A stretch of DNA of 64,000 nt from Pseudomonas sp. REP124 (lineage in GTDB: Bacteria; Pseudomonadota; Gammaproteobacteria; Pseudomonadales; Pseudomonadaceae): NCBI RefSeq assembly GCF_020164475.1, contig NZ_JAIQWX010000005.1, positions 29,058 to 93,057 of the forward strand, in the 5' to 3' direction. Below the pieces are notes generated by a model. The model was given only the letters and a program-made list of their open reading frames with translations, was not told the origin of the DNA and ran no database searches. Below, piece by piece: positions 37,977 to 46,434 of the stretch. Positions within the stretch are counted from its first letter, which is position 1. Each line of letters starts with the position of its first letter. The position numbers and the translations under genes are program-made.

Positions 37977-39010
37977 TGAATGCCTTGAACAATCCCGCGC
38001 CGGTTTATCGCGTACAGCGCTCGACCACCAGCAGCACCATTGGCCTGGCCCTGCTGGGGCTCTGTGTGTTGGTGTTGTCGAGTGCACCGCTGTGGGCTGA
38101 TCGCGCCAGCCTGCGGTTGGTGGTGGAGTTCGCCTATTACCTGGCCCTGGCGCAAATGTGGAATCTGTTGGCGGGTTACGCCGGCATGGTGTCGGTGGGG
38201 CAGCAGGCTTTTGTCGGTTTGGGTGGTTATCTGCTGTTCATGCTGGCGACTCAGTTCGGGGTGCCGCCATTGTTCGCGGTTTTGCTCTCGGGGGTGCTGG
38301 TGGCGGTGCTGGCGATTCCCACTGCGCTGGTGGTGTTTCGCCTGCGCGGGGCCTATTTCGCGATCGGCACTTGGGTGGTGGCGGAGGTGTTCCGCCTGGG
38401 TTTGGCGCAGATGAGCAGCCTGGGCGGCGGATCGGGGCAAAGTCTGCCGGCGGCGATCGTGCGGCAGATCGGCAATGACCGGGACGGGCGCGAAACCCTG
38501 ATCTACTTCACCGCCCTGGCCATTGCCATTGGTGCCATGGCGGTGGTGTTCTTCCTTCTGCGCTCGCGGCAGGGGCTGGCGCTGGCGTCGATCCGCGATT
38601 CGGAGCCAGCCTCGGGTAGCCTGGGCGTGGATACCTTCCGCACCAAGTTGATGGTCTATGTGCTGGCCGCCGGGTGTACGGGTGTCGTCGGGGCGCTGAT
38701 CTTCCTGCAGAAACTGCGGATTTCGCCGGACGCAGCGTTCAGCCTGCAGGACTGGACGGCGGTGGTGATCTTCATCGTGATCATCGGCGGCATCGGCACC
38801 CTGGAAGGGCCCTTGATCGGCACGCTGATCTACTTCGTGCTGCGCGGTTGCCTGGCGCAGTACGGCGCGGTGTACATGATCATCCTCGGCGTGGTCGCGG
38901 TGGTGATGATGCTCAAGGCCCCGCAGGGGGTGTGGGGATTGATCAGCGAGCGATTCGGCTGGCAGGTGTTTCCGATGCAGCGACGCCTGAAGGGGCACCA
39001 GGACCTGTAG
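37976..39010 (+). CDS. Branched-chain-type ABC permease (LivM-like)
   Basis: The 344-residue permease has GYAGMVSVGQQAFVGLGGYLL, the LivM signature (about 62-82), and a C-terminal GGIGTLEGPLIGTLIYF loop. Its ATG overlaps the previous stop (ATGA). It is the last gene of the transporter operon; two REPINs follow. Confidence 0.9.
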   Translation: MNALNNPAPVYRVQRSTTSSTIGLALLGLCVLVLSSAPLWADRASLRLVVEFAYYLALAQMWNLLAGYAGMVSVGQQAFVGLGGYLLFMLATQFGVPPLFAVLLSGVLVAVLAIPTALVVFRLRGAYFAIGTWVVAEVFRLGLAQMSSLGGGSGQSLPAAIVRQIGNDRDGRETLIYFTALAIAIGAMAVVFFLLRSRQGLALASIRDSEPASGSLGVDTFRTKLMVYVLAAGCTGVVGALIFLQKLRISPDAAFSLQDWTAVVIFIVIIGGIGTLEGPLIGTLIYFVLRGCLAQYGAVYMIILGVVAVVMMLKAPQGVWGLISERFGWQVFPMQRRLKGHQDL

Positions 39011-39026
39011 GCCACAATTCGGCTAG

Positions 39027-39144
39027 ACACCGCAGATCCCTGTGGGAGCGGGCTTGCCCGCGAAGAGGTCGGCACATTCAGCATGGATGCTGGCTGAGCT
39101 GACGCCATCGCGGGCAAGCCCGCTCCCACAGGGATCTGCGGTGT
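39027..39144. repeat. REPIN with extended outer arms
   Basis: The usual REP pair occupies 39042-39129. The pairing continues outward: CACCGCAGATCCC before it and GGGATCTGCGGTG after it, giving arms of about 35 bases. The long stem after livM would make a strong 3' hairpin. Confidence 0.88.
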
Positions 39145-39175
39145 ACATGGATTTTTGCCGCGCCACAGGCAGCAT

Positions 39176-39259
39176 GTAGGAGCGAGCTTGCTCGCGATCG
39201 CGGGGTGTCAGGGAACCCGCGTCGTCGTTGGCGACCATCGCGAGCAAGGTCGCTCCTAC
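39176..39259. repeat. REPIN, class 2 core in inverted orientation
   Basis: REP arms enclose GGTGTCAGGGAACCCGCGTC, the reverse complement of the class 2 core (GACGCGGG..CCTGACACC). The next gene (LysR) starts 80 bases later. The 328-base gap holds only these two elements and a short promoter. Confidence 0.88.
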
Positions 39260-39338
39260 AGATGTATGGAGCGCAGGCCGGCGAAAGGCTAACCTCGCCT
39301 TACGCCAACAATAAAAAGCCTCCAGAGAACCTGCCCCC

Positions 39339-40268
39339 ATGGATCGTTTACTCAGTGTCGAAGCCTTCGTGCGGGTGGCCGAGACCGGCAACTTCGCCAA
39401 GGCTGCCCAACAACTGGGCGTGACCCGTTCGGTGATCACCCATCGCATCCAGCAACTGGAACAATTCATCAACGCGCCGCTGTTCCATCGCAGCACCCGC
39501 CATGTGCGGCTCTCCGAAGTGGGGGAGACGTATTACAAGGAGTGCGCGGACATGGTCGCCGGGTTCAATTCCCTGACCGAACACATGCGCGAGCTGCGGG
39601 CCAAGCCCACCGGCAAGCTGCGGGTGCAGATGCTGCCGGGTTTCGCCATCAGCCACTTCGGCCACCTGCTTGCAGAATTCACCCGGCTGTACCCGGACAT
39701 CGAGGTCGATGTGATCGTCAACGACCGGGTGGTGGACCCCATCGAAGAAGGTTTCGACGTGGCGTTCCAGATGTTCCCGCCGATGGCCGAAACCCTGATC
39801 GAGCGCAAGCTGTTCACGGTGCGCCGGCTGTTCTGCATGTCCCCGGATTACGCCAGCGAGTTCGGCGTCCCGACCCATCCCCAGCAATTGCTGCAACACA
39901 AGATCGCGCTGTACGAGGGGTATCCGTCGCGCAATCGCTGGGTGTTCAATCGCGGGGACGAGCAGGTTGAGCTGAGTTTGCCGGGGCAGGTGCGTTCCAA
40001 TTCCGTGCACCTGCTGCGCGATTACGCCCAGACCGGGGTGGGGATTGTCTGCCTGCCGACGTTGGTGGCCAGTGAAGATCTGCTCAGCGGACGGTTGATT
40101 CCGGTGCTGTCGGATTATCAGTTGTCGTCGTTCAGTTTCTCGGCGGTATACCCCGCCACCCAGCGCCGGGCTTTGAAAGTCCGGACCCTGATCGATTTCC
40201 TGGTGGACAATTTCGGCGCCGAGCCCTGCTGGGACGTGCCGTTGCTGGAGCGCGGCTGGATCCGCTGA
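39339..40268 (+). CDS. LysR-family regulator, probable activator of the hydroquinone genes
   Basis: The 309-residue protein has an N-terminal winged helix (about 2-60; FAKAAQQLGVTRSVITHRIQQLE) and a LysR substrate-binding domain (about 90-295). It precedes and is co-directional with the hydroquinone dioxygenase genes, separated from them by two REPINs. LysR proteins (PnpR type) control the para-nitrophenol/hydroquinone operons of other pseudomonads, so a role here is likely but inferred. Confidence 0.82.
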   Translation: MDRLLSVEAFVRVAETGNFAKAAQQLGVTRSVITHRIQQLEQFINAPLFHRSTRHVRLSEVGETYYKECADMVAGFNSLTEHMRELRAKPTGKLRVQMLPGFAISHFGHLLAEFTRLYPDIEVDVIVNDRVVDPIEEGFDVAFQMFPPMAETLIERKLFTVRRLFCMSPDYASEFGVPTHPQQLLQHKIALYEGYPSRNRWVFNRGDEQVELSLPGQVRSNSVHLLRDYAQTGVGIVCLPTLVASEDLLSGRLIPVLSDYQLSSFSFSAVYPATQRRALKVRTLIDFLVDNFGAEPCWDVPLLERGWIR

Positions 40269-40282
40269 AACCCCACCACCCT

Positions 40283-40380
40283 GTAGGAGCGAGCTTGCTC
40301 GCGATGGTCGTCAACGATGACGTTGGGAGCCTGACGCCCCGCGGTGTCTGTGCCTCCATCGCGAGCATGCTCGCTCCTAC
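40283..40380. repeat. REPIN, class 2 core
   Basis: Arms GTAGGAGCGAGCTTGCTCGCGA / TCGCGAGCATGCTCGCTCCTAC with core GTCAACGATGACGTTGGGAG...GCCCCGCGGTGT. It starts 14 bases after the LysR stop. Confidence 0.92.
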
Positions 40381-40409
40381 AGTGGATCTGCGGTGCGGCA
40401 CAAATCCCT

Positions 40410-40507
40410 GTGGGAGCGGGCTTGCCCGCGATGGTCGTTAACGATGACGCTGGCGGCCTGATGCCCCGCGGTGTCAGGGCTTGCATCGCGAGCGTGCTCG
40501 CTCCTAC
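40410..40507. repeat. REPIN, class 2 core, mixed arms
   Basis: The left arm is of the GTGGGAGCGGGCTTGCCCGCG type and the right arm of the CGAGCGTGCTCGCTCCTAC type, around the class 2 core. The remaining 124 bases before hapC form the promoter region; no clear box was found. Confidence 0.9.
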
Positions 40508-40631
40508 AGGGGACCGCGTTTCAGTGTTCGCGTTTTGCAAACACTGTTGTCGTCCACCAGCTAATTGTTACCGGACCTGTCGCGTCGTACTGTTTGCTCA
40601 CTGTTACTAAAACAACAAAACGGTGAGAACC

Positions 40632-41126
40632 ATGAGTAGCGCAGCAATCGAAACAGTCTTCGGCTCGCTGGACAATTACAGCAAGGGCTCGGTTGAAATC
40701 GTCAGCGGCCAGGCCAGTCATTACGCCTTTTCGAACATTTTCGAAGTGGCGGACAAATCCCTTCCTTACGAGAAAGTCGTCGTCGGCTACAACCTGGGTT
40801 ACGTCATCGAAACCCTGCGTGCCGAAGGCGAATCGCCCTGGTACACCTGCGCCCACGACGAGTTCGCCATCGTCATGGACGGTGAAGTACGGGTCGATTT
40901 CCTCAAGCTCGATGCGCCGCTCAAGGACGGAGAGGGCACTCATGCGGCCGGAGACATGCCAGCAGGCAAGCCCATGGGCTACGTGCTGCTCAAGCGCGGC
41001 CATCAGTGCCTGCTGCCGGTCGGCACCGCGTATCGCTTCGAAGCCAGCCGCCCGGGGGTGATCCTGCAACAGACCATCAAGGGCCCGTTGTCGGTCGAGA
41101 AGTGGGCAGACATCTGCCTGAAGTGA
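40632..41126 (+). CDS. hapC: Hydroquinone 1,2-dioxygenase small subunit (HapC/PnpC type)
   Basis: The 164-residue cupin-like protein (about 18 kDa) matches the small subunit size reported for the P. fluorescens ACB hydroquinone dioxygenase. It is followed 45 bases later by the large subunit gene, as in hapCD and pnpCD. The subunit supports the Fe(II) centre carried by the large subunit; the metal residues are not in this chain. The set opens the ring of hydroquinone to 4-hydroxymuconic semialdehyde. Confidence 0.88.
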   Translation: MSSAAIETVFGSLDNYSKGSVEIVSGQASHYAFSNIFEVADKSLPYEKVVVGYNLGYVIETLRAEGESPWYTCAHDEFAIVMDGEVRVDFLKLDAPLKDGEGTHAAGDMPAGKPMGYVLLKRGHQCLLPVGTAYRFEASRPGVILQQTIKGPLSVEKWADICLK

Positions 41127-41171
41127 CCCGCCGCCGACCGTCCACTCCACAACAACAAAAGGAATCCCGCC

Positions 41172-42191
41172 ATGGCCATGCTTGAAACCGCTGCTGAAAC
41201 CGCCCTGTTTGCCGACGACGAAGTCCAGGCCAGCGCGCCCCATGCCGTCACCGGTTATCGCTCATTCAAACTCGGCGCCTTCGAACTGTCCCGCGACGAG
41301 TATTTCGCCCGCATCACCTGGCCGGCCAAGGGCCAGACCCGCTCGCACCTGATCCCGGTCGACGCCTTCCTGCGCGCCATGATGCGCGACGTGGCCTGGG
41401 GCTTCTTCTACGGCTGGGTCAACTTCGACCACGTCATCGGCACCCGCAACTATTACGGCAAGGTCGACCTGTACGCCGGCACATTCAACGGCACCCTCAA
41501 GGAAGCCGGGGTCAACTACACCGAAAACTTCGAAACGCCGCTGATCATGGCCACCTTCAAGGCCATCCTGCGGGACTGGACCAACGCCACCTTCGACCCG
41601 TTCGCCGCCCCCGAAGAAACCGGCAGCGCTTTCGGGCGCAAGAACGGTGACAACATCGAGGCCATCGAACGCTTCCGCATTGCCACCAAACGCATGCCCG
41701 GCCTGCCGGATGACTCGCCGCTGCGCAACGATTTGCCGGTCAACCGCCAGTTCATCGACGTGTCCCAGGAAGAACCGGAAGTCCACCCGGCCGAAGGCTT
41801 CGAAGGCCAACTGCATGCCTTCAGCCTGTTCAAGTACCTGTCGCGCTCGGACGTGACCTGGAACCCGTCGGTGACCTCGGTGTGCAAGGCCAGCCTGTTC
41901 TGCCCGACCACCGAAGAATTCATCCTGCCGGTGTTCCACGGCAACGACCGCATCGAGTGGTTCCTGCAGCTGTCCGACGAAATCATCTGGGACGTGGGCG
42001 ACAAGGACGACGGCAACCCCCGCGCGCGAATCACCATGCGTGCCGGCGACATCTGCGCCATGCCCGCCGACATCCGTCACCAGGGCTACTCGACCAAGCG
42101 CTCGATGCTGATGGTCTGGGAAAACGCCACGCCGAACCTGCCGCAACGCTACGAAAGCGGCGAACTCACGCCGTACCCGATCGAGTTCTAA
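41172..42191 (+). CDS. hapD: Hydroquinone 1,2-dioxygenase large (catalytic) subunit (HapD/PnpD type)
   Basis: The 339-residue protein (about 38 kDa) is the size of the known large subunit. The iron site is visible: FHGNDRIEW places His256, Asn258 and Glu262, and DIRHQG places His303. As I recall the PnpCD structure, these are its Fe(II) ligands at the same numbers. With HapC it cleaves hydroquinone between C1 and C2 using O2. AAGGA precedes the ATG. A GC-rich hairpin follows at 42205. Confidence 0.93.
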   Translation: MAMLETAAETALFADDEVQASAPHAVTGYRSFKLGAFELSRDEYFARITWPAKGQTRSHLIPVDAFLRAMMRDVAWGFFYGWVNFDHVIGTRNYYGKVDLYAGTFNGTLKEAGVNYTENFETPLIMATFKAILRDWTNATFDPFAAPEETGSAFGRKNGDNIEAIERFRIATKRMPGLPDDSPLRNDLPVNRQFIDVSQEEPEVHPAEGFEGQLHAFSLFKYLSRSDVTWNPSVTSVCKASLFCPTTEEFILPVFHGNDRIEWFLQLSDEIIWDVGDKDDGNPRARITMRAGDICAMPADIRHQGYSTKRSMLMVWENATPNLPQRYESGELTPYPIEF

Positions 42192-42204
42192 GACCTCGCG
42201 TCCT

Positions 42205-42223
42205 GCCCGGCAGCGCGCCGGGC
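42205..42223 (+). terminator. Intercistronic hairpin between hapD and the dehydrogenase gene
   Basis: GCCCGG/CCGGGC with a 7-base loop and no U tract. It is more likely an mRNA-processing or attenuation hairpin than a full stop, since the next pathway gene follows directly. Confidence 0.4.
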
Positions 42224-42281
42224 CCGGCTTTCAGAAATTGAGTCAGACACTGCGCCAGGGGCGCGGTGCGAGGAAACCATT

Positions 42282-43745
42282 ATGCAAAATCAGCTCTATA
42301 TCGATGGCCGCTTCGTGGATGCGGTCGCTGGCGGCACCATCGACGTGGTCTCGCCCCATGACGGCTCGTTGATCACCCGCATCGCCGCCGCCGAAGCCGC
42401 CGACGTCGATTTGGCCGTCGCCGCCGCCAAGCGCGCATTTCCGGCGTGGTCCGCACTGGGCGCTGCCGAACGCGGGCGCTTGCTGCTGAAGCTGGCGGAC
42501 AAGATCGAAGAATGCGGCGAAGAGCTGGCCCGCCTCGAATCCCTGGACACCGGCCACCCGATCCGCGACTCCCGTGGCCTCGACGTGCCGCGCACCGCCG
42601 CCTGTTTCCGCTACTTCGGCGGCATGGCCGACAAGATCGAAGGCTCGGTGATTCCGGTGGAAGCCGGCTTCCTCAACTACGTACAGCGCAAGCCAATCGG
42701 CGTGGTGGCGCAGATCGTGCCGTGGAATTTCCCGCTGATGTTCACCAGCTGGAAAATGGGCCCGGCCCTGGCGGCGGGCAACACCATCGTGATCAAGCCT
42801 TCGGAAATCACGCCGTTGTCGACCCTGCGCATCGCCGAGCTGATGACCGAAGTCGGCTTCCCCAAAGGCGTGGTCAACGTGGTGCCGGGTTACGGCCACA
42901 CCGCGGGCCAGGCGCTGGCCGAACACCTGGACGTGGGCAAGATCGCCTTCACCGGTTCCACCGCCACCGGGCGGCGCATCGTCGAGGCGTCGAAGAGCAA
43001 CCTCAAGCGCATCCAGCTGGAGCTGGGCGGCAAGGGTGCCAATATCGTCTTCGAGGACGCCAACCTCGACGCGGCGGTCAACGGCGCCGCCTGGGCGATC
43101 TTCCATAACCAGGGCCAGGCCTGTATCGCAGGTTCCCGGCTGATCCTGCACAAGGACATCGCCGACAAATTCCTCGAGCGTTTCATCCCGCTGGCCAAGT
43201 CCATCCGCCTGGGCGACCCGATGAACCCCGAGACCGAAATGGGCCCGCTGACCTCGGCGCTGCACCGCGACCGCGTGATGGCCTACATCGATATCGCCAT
43301 CGAGCAGGGCGGCAAGATCCTCGCCGGCGGCAAAGCCCCGGACGACAAGGCCCTGGCCAAGGGTTTCTACGTCGAGCCGACTATTGTCGAGGCCAAGCCT
43401 GAGGATCGTGTCTGCCAGGAAGAAGTTTTCGGCCCGTTCGTCACCGTGGTGCGCTTCAGCACCGACGAAGAAGCCCTGGCCATCGCCAACAGCACCGAGT
43501 ACGGTCTGGGGAGCGGCCTGTGGACGCAGAACCTGACCCGCGCGCACAAGATGGCCAATGCCATTCACGCCGGCATGTGCTGGATCAACTGCTACAAGCG
43601 CGTCAGCCCAGGCAGCCCGTTTGGTGGCGTCGGCCAGTCCGGGTATGGTCGCGAAATGGGCTTTGAAGCGATCCACGACTACACCGAGGCCCGCTCGGTG
43701 TGGGTCAACGTCGACGCCAACATCCCGCCGCACTTCAAGCGCTGA
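42282..43745 (+). CDS. pnpE: 4-hydroxymuconic semialdehyde dehydrogenase (PnpE type)
   Basis: The 487-residue ALDH superfamily protein has VPWNFPLM, FTGSTATGR (cofactor), LELGGKGAN (catalytic Glu region) and NQGQACIAGSR (catalytic Cys near 281). In the hydroquinone route this enzyme oxidises the ring-cleavage product to maleylacetate, the substrate of the next gene's product. Position between hapD and the maleylacetate reductase gives the specific name; without context it would be a general betaine-aldehyde-type dehydrogenase. Confidence 0.87.
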   Translation: MQNQLYIDGRFVDAVAGGTIDVVSPHDGSLITRIAAAEAADVDLAVAAAKRAFPAWSALGAAERGRLLLKLADKIEECGEELARLESLDTGHPIRDSRGLDVPRTAACFRYFGGMADKIEGSVIPVEAGFLNYVQRKPIGVVAQIVPWNFPLMFTSWKMGPALAAGNTIVIKPSEITPLSTLRIAELMTEVGFPKGVVNVVPGYGHTAGQALAEHLDVGKIAFTGSTATGRRIVEASKSNLKRIQLELGGKGANIVFEDANLDAAVNGAAWAIFHNQGQACIAGSRLILHKDIADKFLERFIPLAKSIRLGDPMNPETEMGPLTSALHRDRVMAYIDIAIEQGGKILAGGKAPDDKALAKGFYVEPTIVEAKPEDRVCQEEVFGPFVTVVRFSTDEEALAIANSTEYGLGSGLWTQNLTRAHKMANAIHAGMCWINCYKRVSPGSPFGGVGQSGYGREMGFEAIHDYTEARSVWVNVDANIPPHFKR

Positions 43746-43753
43746 GGTCTGCC

Positions 43754-44821
43754 ATGAATCCGTTTATCTACCAGAGCCTGCCGACCCGCGTGGTGTTCGG
43801 CTGGGGCAAGCTGTCGGCGCTGGCCGAAGAGATCGAGCGCCTGGGCGCGCGGCGTGCGCTGATCCTCACCACTCCGGAACAACAGGGCCTGGGCGAGCAG
43901 GTCGCGGCCTTGCTGGGTGAGCGTGCGGCGGGCATCTATCCCAAGGCGGTGATGCACGTTCCGCTGGAAGTGGCCCAGGCGGCCCGGGTGGAAGCGGCGC
44001 GGCTGGATGCCGATTGCTGCGTGGCCATCGGCGGGGGTTCGACCATTGGCTTGGGCAAGGCGATCGCCATGGATTCCGGCCTGCCGATCGTGGCGGTGCC
44101 GACCACTTACGCCGGTTCGGAAATGACCCCGATCTACGGCCTGACCGAGAACCGCCTGAAGAAAACCGGGCGCGATTCACGGGTTCTGCCCAAGACCGTG
44201 ATCTACGACCCGCAACTGACCTTGACCCTGCCGGCGCAGATTTCCGCCTGTTCGGGCATGAACGCCATGGCCCACGCGGTCGAGGCGCTGTATGCCCAGG
44301 ACGCCAACCCGATCATCGGCTTCATGGCCGAAGAGTCGATCCGTTCGCTGGCGCAGTCGTTGCCGGGCGTGGTCGACAATCCCGAAGACCCGGACGCGCG
44401 CGCCCAGGCGCTGTACGGCGCCTGGCTGGCGGGCATTTGCCTGGGTTCGGTGGGGATGGCCTTGCACCACAAGCTGTGCCACACCCTGGGCGGCACCTTC
44501 AATCTGCCCCATGCCCAGGCCCACGCGATCGTCTTGCCCCACGCGGCGCATTACAACCGCGAAGCCGCGGCCGGTCCTTTGCAGCGGGCGGCGCGGGCGC
44601 TGGGGGGCAGCGAGGCCAGTGAAGTCGGCGCCTTGCTGTATGCGCTGAACCAGAAGCTGGGCATTCCCCTGGCACTGGAGGATATTGGTTTTCCTGCAAA
44701 CGGCCCGGCTGAAGCGGCGCAAATCGCCTGCGCAAGCCCGTACTACAATCCGCGACCGTTCGAGCAGGCGCCGATCGAGGCACTGCTCAACCGCGCGTTG
44801 AAGGGCCAGGCACCGGCCTGA
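43754..44821 (+). CDS. pnpF: Maleylacetate reductase (PnpF type)
   Basis: The 355-residue iron-type alcohol dehydrogenase family protein has FGWGKLSALAEE at the start, GGGSTIGLGKAIA (NAD binding) and PTTYAGSEMTPIYG. The closing region HKLCHTLGGTFNLPHAQAHA carries the histidines used by maleylacetate reductases. It reduces maleylacetate to 3-oxoadipate, the entry to the central pathway. I chose the ATG at 43754, eight bases after the dehydrogenase stop. Confidence 0.9.
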   Translation: MNPFIYQSLPTRVVFGWGKLSALAEEIERLGARRALILTTPEQQGLGEQVAALLGERAAGIYPKAVMHVPLEVAQAARVEAARLDADCCVAIGGGSTIGLGKAIAMDSGLPIVAVPTTYAGSEMTPIYGLTENRLKKTGRDSRVLPKTVIYDPQLTLTLPAQISACSGMNAMAHAVEALYAQDANPIIGFMAEESIRSLAQSLPGVVDNPEDPDARAQALYGAWLAGICLGSVGMALHHKLCHTLGGTFNLPHAQAHAIVLPHAAHYNREAAAGPLQRAARALGGSEASEVGALLYALNQKLGIPLALEDIGFPANGPAEAAQIACASPYYNPRPFEQAPIEALLNRALKGQAPA

Positions 44822-44852
44822 CGCACTCACCACGTTCATCGGAATAACAACA

Positions 44853-45725
44853 ATGACCGATCAAGACAAAGCCACCGAAGCGCTGATTTCCGAGCAAGCC
44901 GTGAACAGCTTCGATGGCGCGCCGAATGCGCGCTACAAACAGATCATGCAGAGCCTGACCCGGCATCTGCATGCATTCGTCAGCGAGGTCGAGCTGACCG
45001 AGCAGGAGTGGTTCGAAGGCATCCGCTTCCTGACCGACACGGGCCACAAGTGCGACGGCCTGGTGCGCCAGGAATTCATCCTGCTGTCCGATACCCTGGG
45101 CGTGTCGATGCTGGTGGATGCGATCAACCATCGCCATAGCGCCACGGCCACCGAAACCACGGTGTTCGGGCCGTTCTACATCGACGGCATGCCGGATCGC
45201 GAATTCGGCGAAAACATGGCCTTTACCCCAGGCGAAACGGCGCTGGTACGCGGGCGGGTGGTGGACGTCAACGGCAACGCCCTGGCCGGCGCGGTGCTCG
45301 ACGTCTGGCAGACCGCCGAGAACGGCATGTACTCCGGCCAGGACACCGAACAGCCGTTCGGCAACCTGCGCGGGCGTTATCGCACCGATGCCGACGGTTG
45401 TTTCGCCATCCGCACGATTGTCCCGGTGGCTTACCCGATACCCACCGACGGACCGGTGGGGCGCATGCTCGACGCGGCCAACCGGCATGCCTGGCGCCCG
45501 GCGCACCTGCATTTCATGATCGATGTACCGGGTTATCGCAAGCTGGTCACGCACCTGTTCAACCACGACGACCCGTATCTGGCGTCGGATGCGGTGTTTG
45601 GTGTGAAGCAATCGCTGCAGGTGATCTATGAGGACCGGGCCAGCCACGACGAGGTGTCCGCCCGGTTGGGCATGGCGTTGCCGTTCAAGCGTGCGTGCTA
45701 CGAATTCGTCATGGAAAAGGCTTGA
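44853..45725 (+). CDS. pnpG: Hydroxyquinol 1,2-dioxygenase (intradiol, PnpG type)
   Basis: The 290-residue intradiol dioxygenase has an N-terminal dimerisation domain (about 25-100). Fe(III) ligands are evident in TVFGPFY (Tyr), GRYRTDADG (Tyr) and RPAHLHFMID (two His). The family splits catechol, chlorocatechol and hydroxyquinol. With a maleylacetate reductase next door, hydroxyquinol (giving maleylacetate directly) is the best guess. Its presence beside HapCD means the cluster can drain both hydroquinone and hydroxyquinol to maleylacetate. Confidence 0.87.
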   Translation: MTDQDKATEALISEQAVNSFDGAPNARYKQIMQSLTRHLHAFVSEVELTEQEWFEGIRFLTDTGHKCDGLVRQEFILLSDTLGVSMLVDAINHRHSATATETTVFGPFYIDGMPDREFGENMAFTPGETALVRGRVVDVNGNALAGAVLDVWQTAENGMYSGQDTEQPFGNLRGRYRTDADGCFAIRTIVPVAYPIPTDGPVGRMLDAANRHAWRPAHLHFMIDVPGYRKLVTHLFNHDDPYLASDAVFGVKQSLQVIYEDRASHDEVSARLGMALPFKRACYEFVMEKA

Positions 45726-45728
45726 GTC

Positions 45729-46040
45729 ATGGGTCAGTACTTTGCGGTATTCGCCACCGACCGTCCGGATTCGTTGAGCCTGCGCCAGCGTCTGCGCCCC
45801 AGCCATCAGGCGCATTTGCGTGCCAACGACAGCCATCGGGTGGTGGTGCGCTTTGGTGGCCCGACACTGGATGATGCCGGTGTATCGATGAACGGCACTT
45901 TGCTGGTGATCGAAGCCGGCAGCCTGCCGGAGGTGGAGGCCTTTCTTCAGGACGATCCGTACGTTCAGGCCGGATTGTTCGCCAGTATCCAGATCCGTCC
46001 GTGGAACTGGAGCCTGGGCAACCCGGAAATGCGTGGCTGA
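45729..46040 (+). CDS. YciI-like/dimeric ferredoxin-like fold protein
   Basis: The 103-residue protein opens with MGQYFAVFATDRPDSLSLR and ends with the strand VQAGLFASIQIRPWNW, the YCII plan (relatives: muconolactone isomerase, chlorinating-ring enzymes). The histidine of SHQAHL may be the catalytic His of the family. It lies three bases after the dioxygenase gene, so it belongs to the pathway, perhaps as an isomerase or dehydrating enzyme. The exact role is unknown. Confidence 0.78.
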   Translation: MGQYFAVFATDRPDSLSLRQRLRPSHQAHLRANDSHRVVVRFGGPTLDDAGVSMNGTLLVIEAGSLPEVEAFLQDDPYVQAGLFASIQIRPWNWSLGNPEMRG

Positions 46041-46042
46041 CC

Positions 46043-46390
46043 ATGAGCACGATTACCCTGTGCCAACTGGACGACATCGCCGACGGCGGCGCCCTGGGTC
46101 TGCCGCAACACCAGCAACTGCATCCCGCCGGGCTGGTGGCGGTGCGCCAGGGCGAGCAGGCGTGGGTGTACATCAACCGTTGCCCGCATTTTTCCGTGCC
46201 GCTGGACTTTCGCCCGCAGGAGTTCTGCACCTATCGCGGCAAGGTCTTGATGTGTGCCCATCACAGCGCGATGTTCCGTTTCGAGGACGGGCATTGCGTC
46301 GATGGGCCGTGCAAGGGCGCGACGCTGGAGACGGTGCCGGTGCGTCGGGTCGGAAACAGCCTGGTGATGGAGGTCCGGGAGAAGGGCTGA
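46043..46390 (+). CDS. Rieske [2Fe-2S] ferredoxin
   Basis: The 115-residue protein carries the Rieske cluster motif C-x-H (CPHFSV) and C-x2-H (CAHHSAMF), spaced by about 17 residues. Such ferredoxins pass electrons to ring-hydroxylating oxygenases, but no oxygenase or reductase component is encoded in the window. It is the last gene of the hydroquinone cluster. It might instead keep a cluster dioxygenase iron reduced. The start at 46043 is three bases after the YciI stop. Confidence 0.88.
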   Translation: MSTITLCQLDDIADGGALGLPQHQQLHPAGLVAVRQGEQAWVYINRCPHFSVPLDFRPQEFCTYRGKVLMCAHHSAMFRFEDGHCVDGPCKGATLETVPVRRVGNSLVMEVREKG

Positions 46391-46434
46391 ACTACACTGA
46401 TTCAGGGTGTATCACGCTCATTTCGGAGGACATC

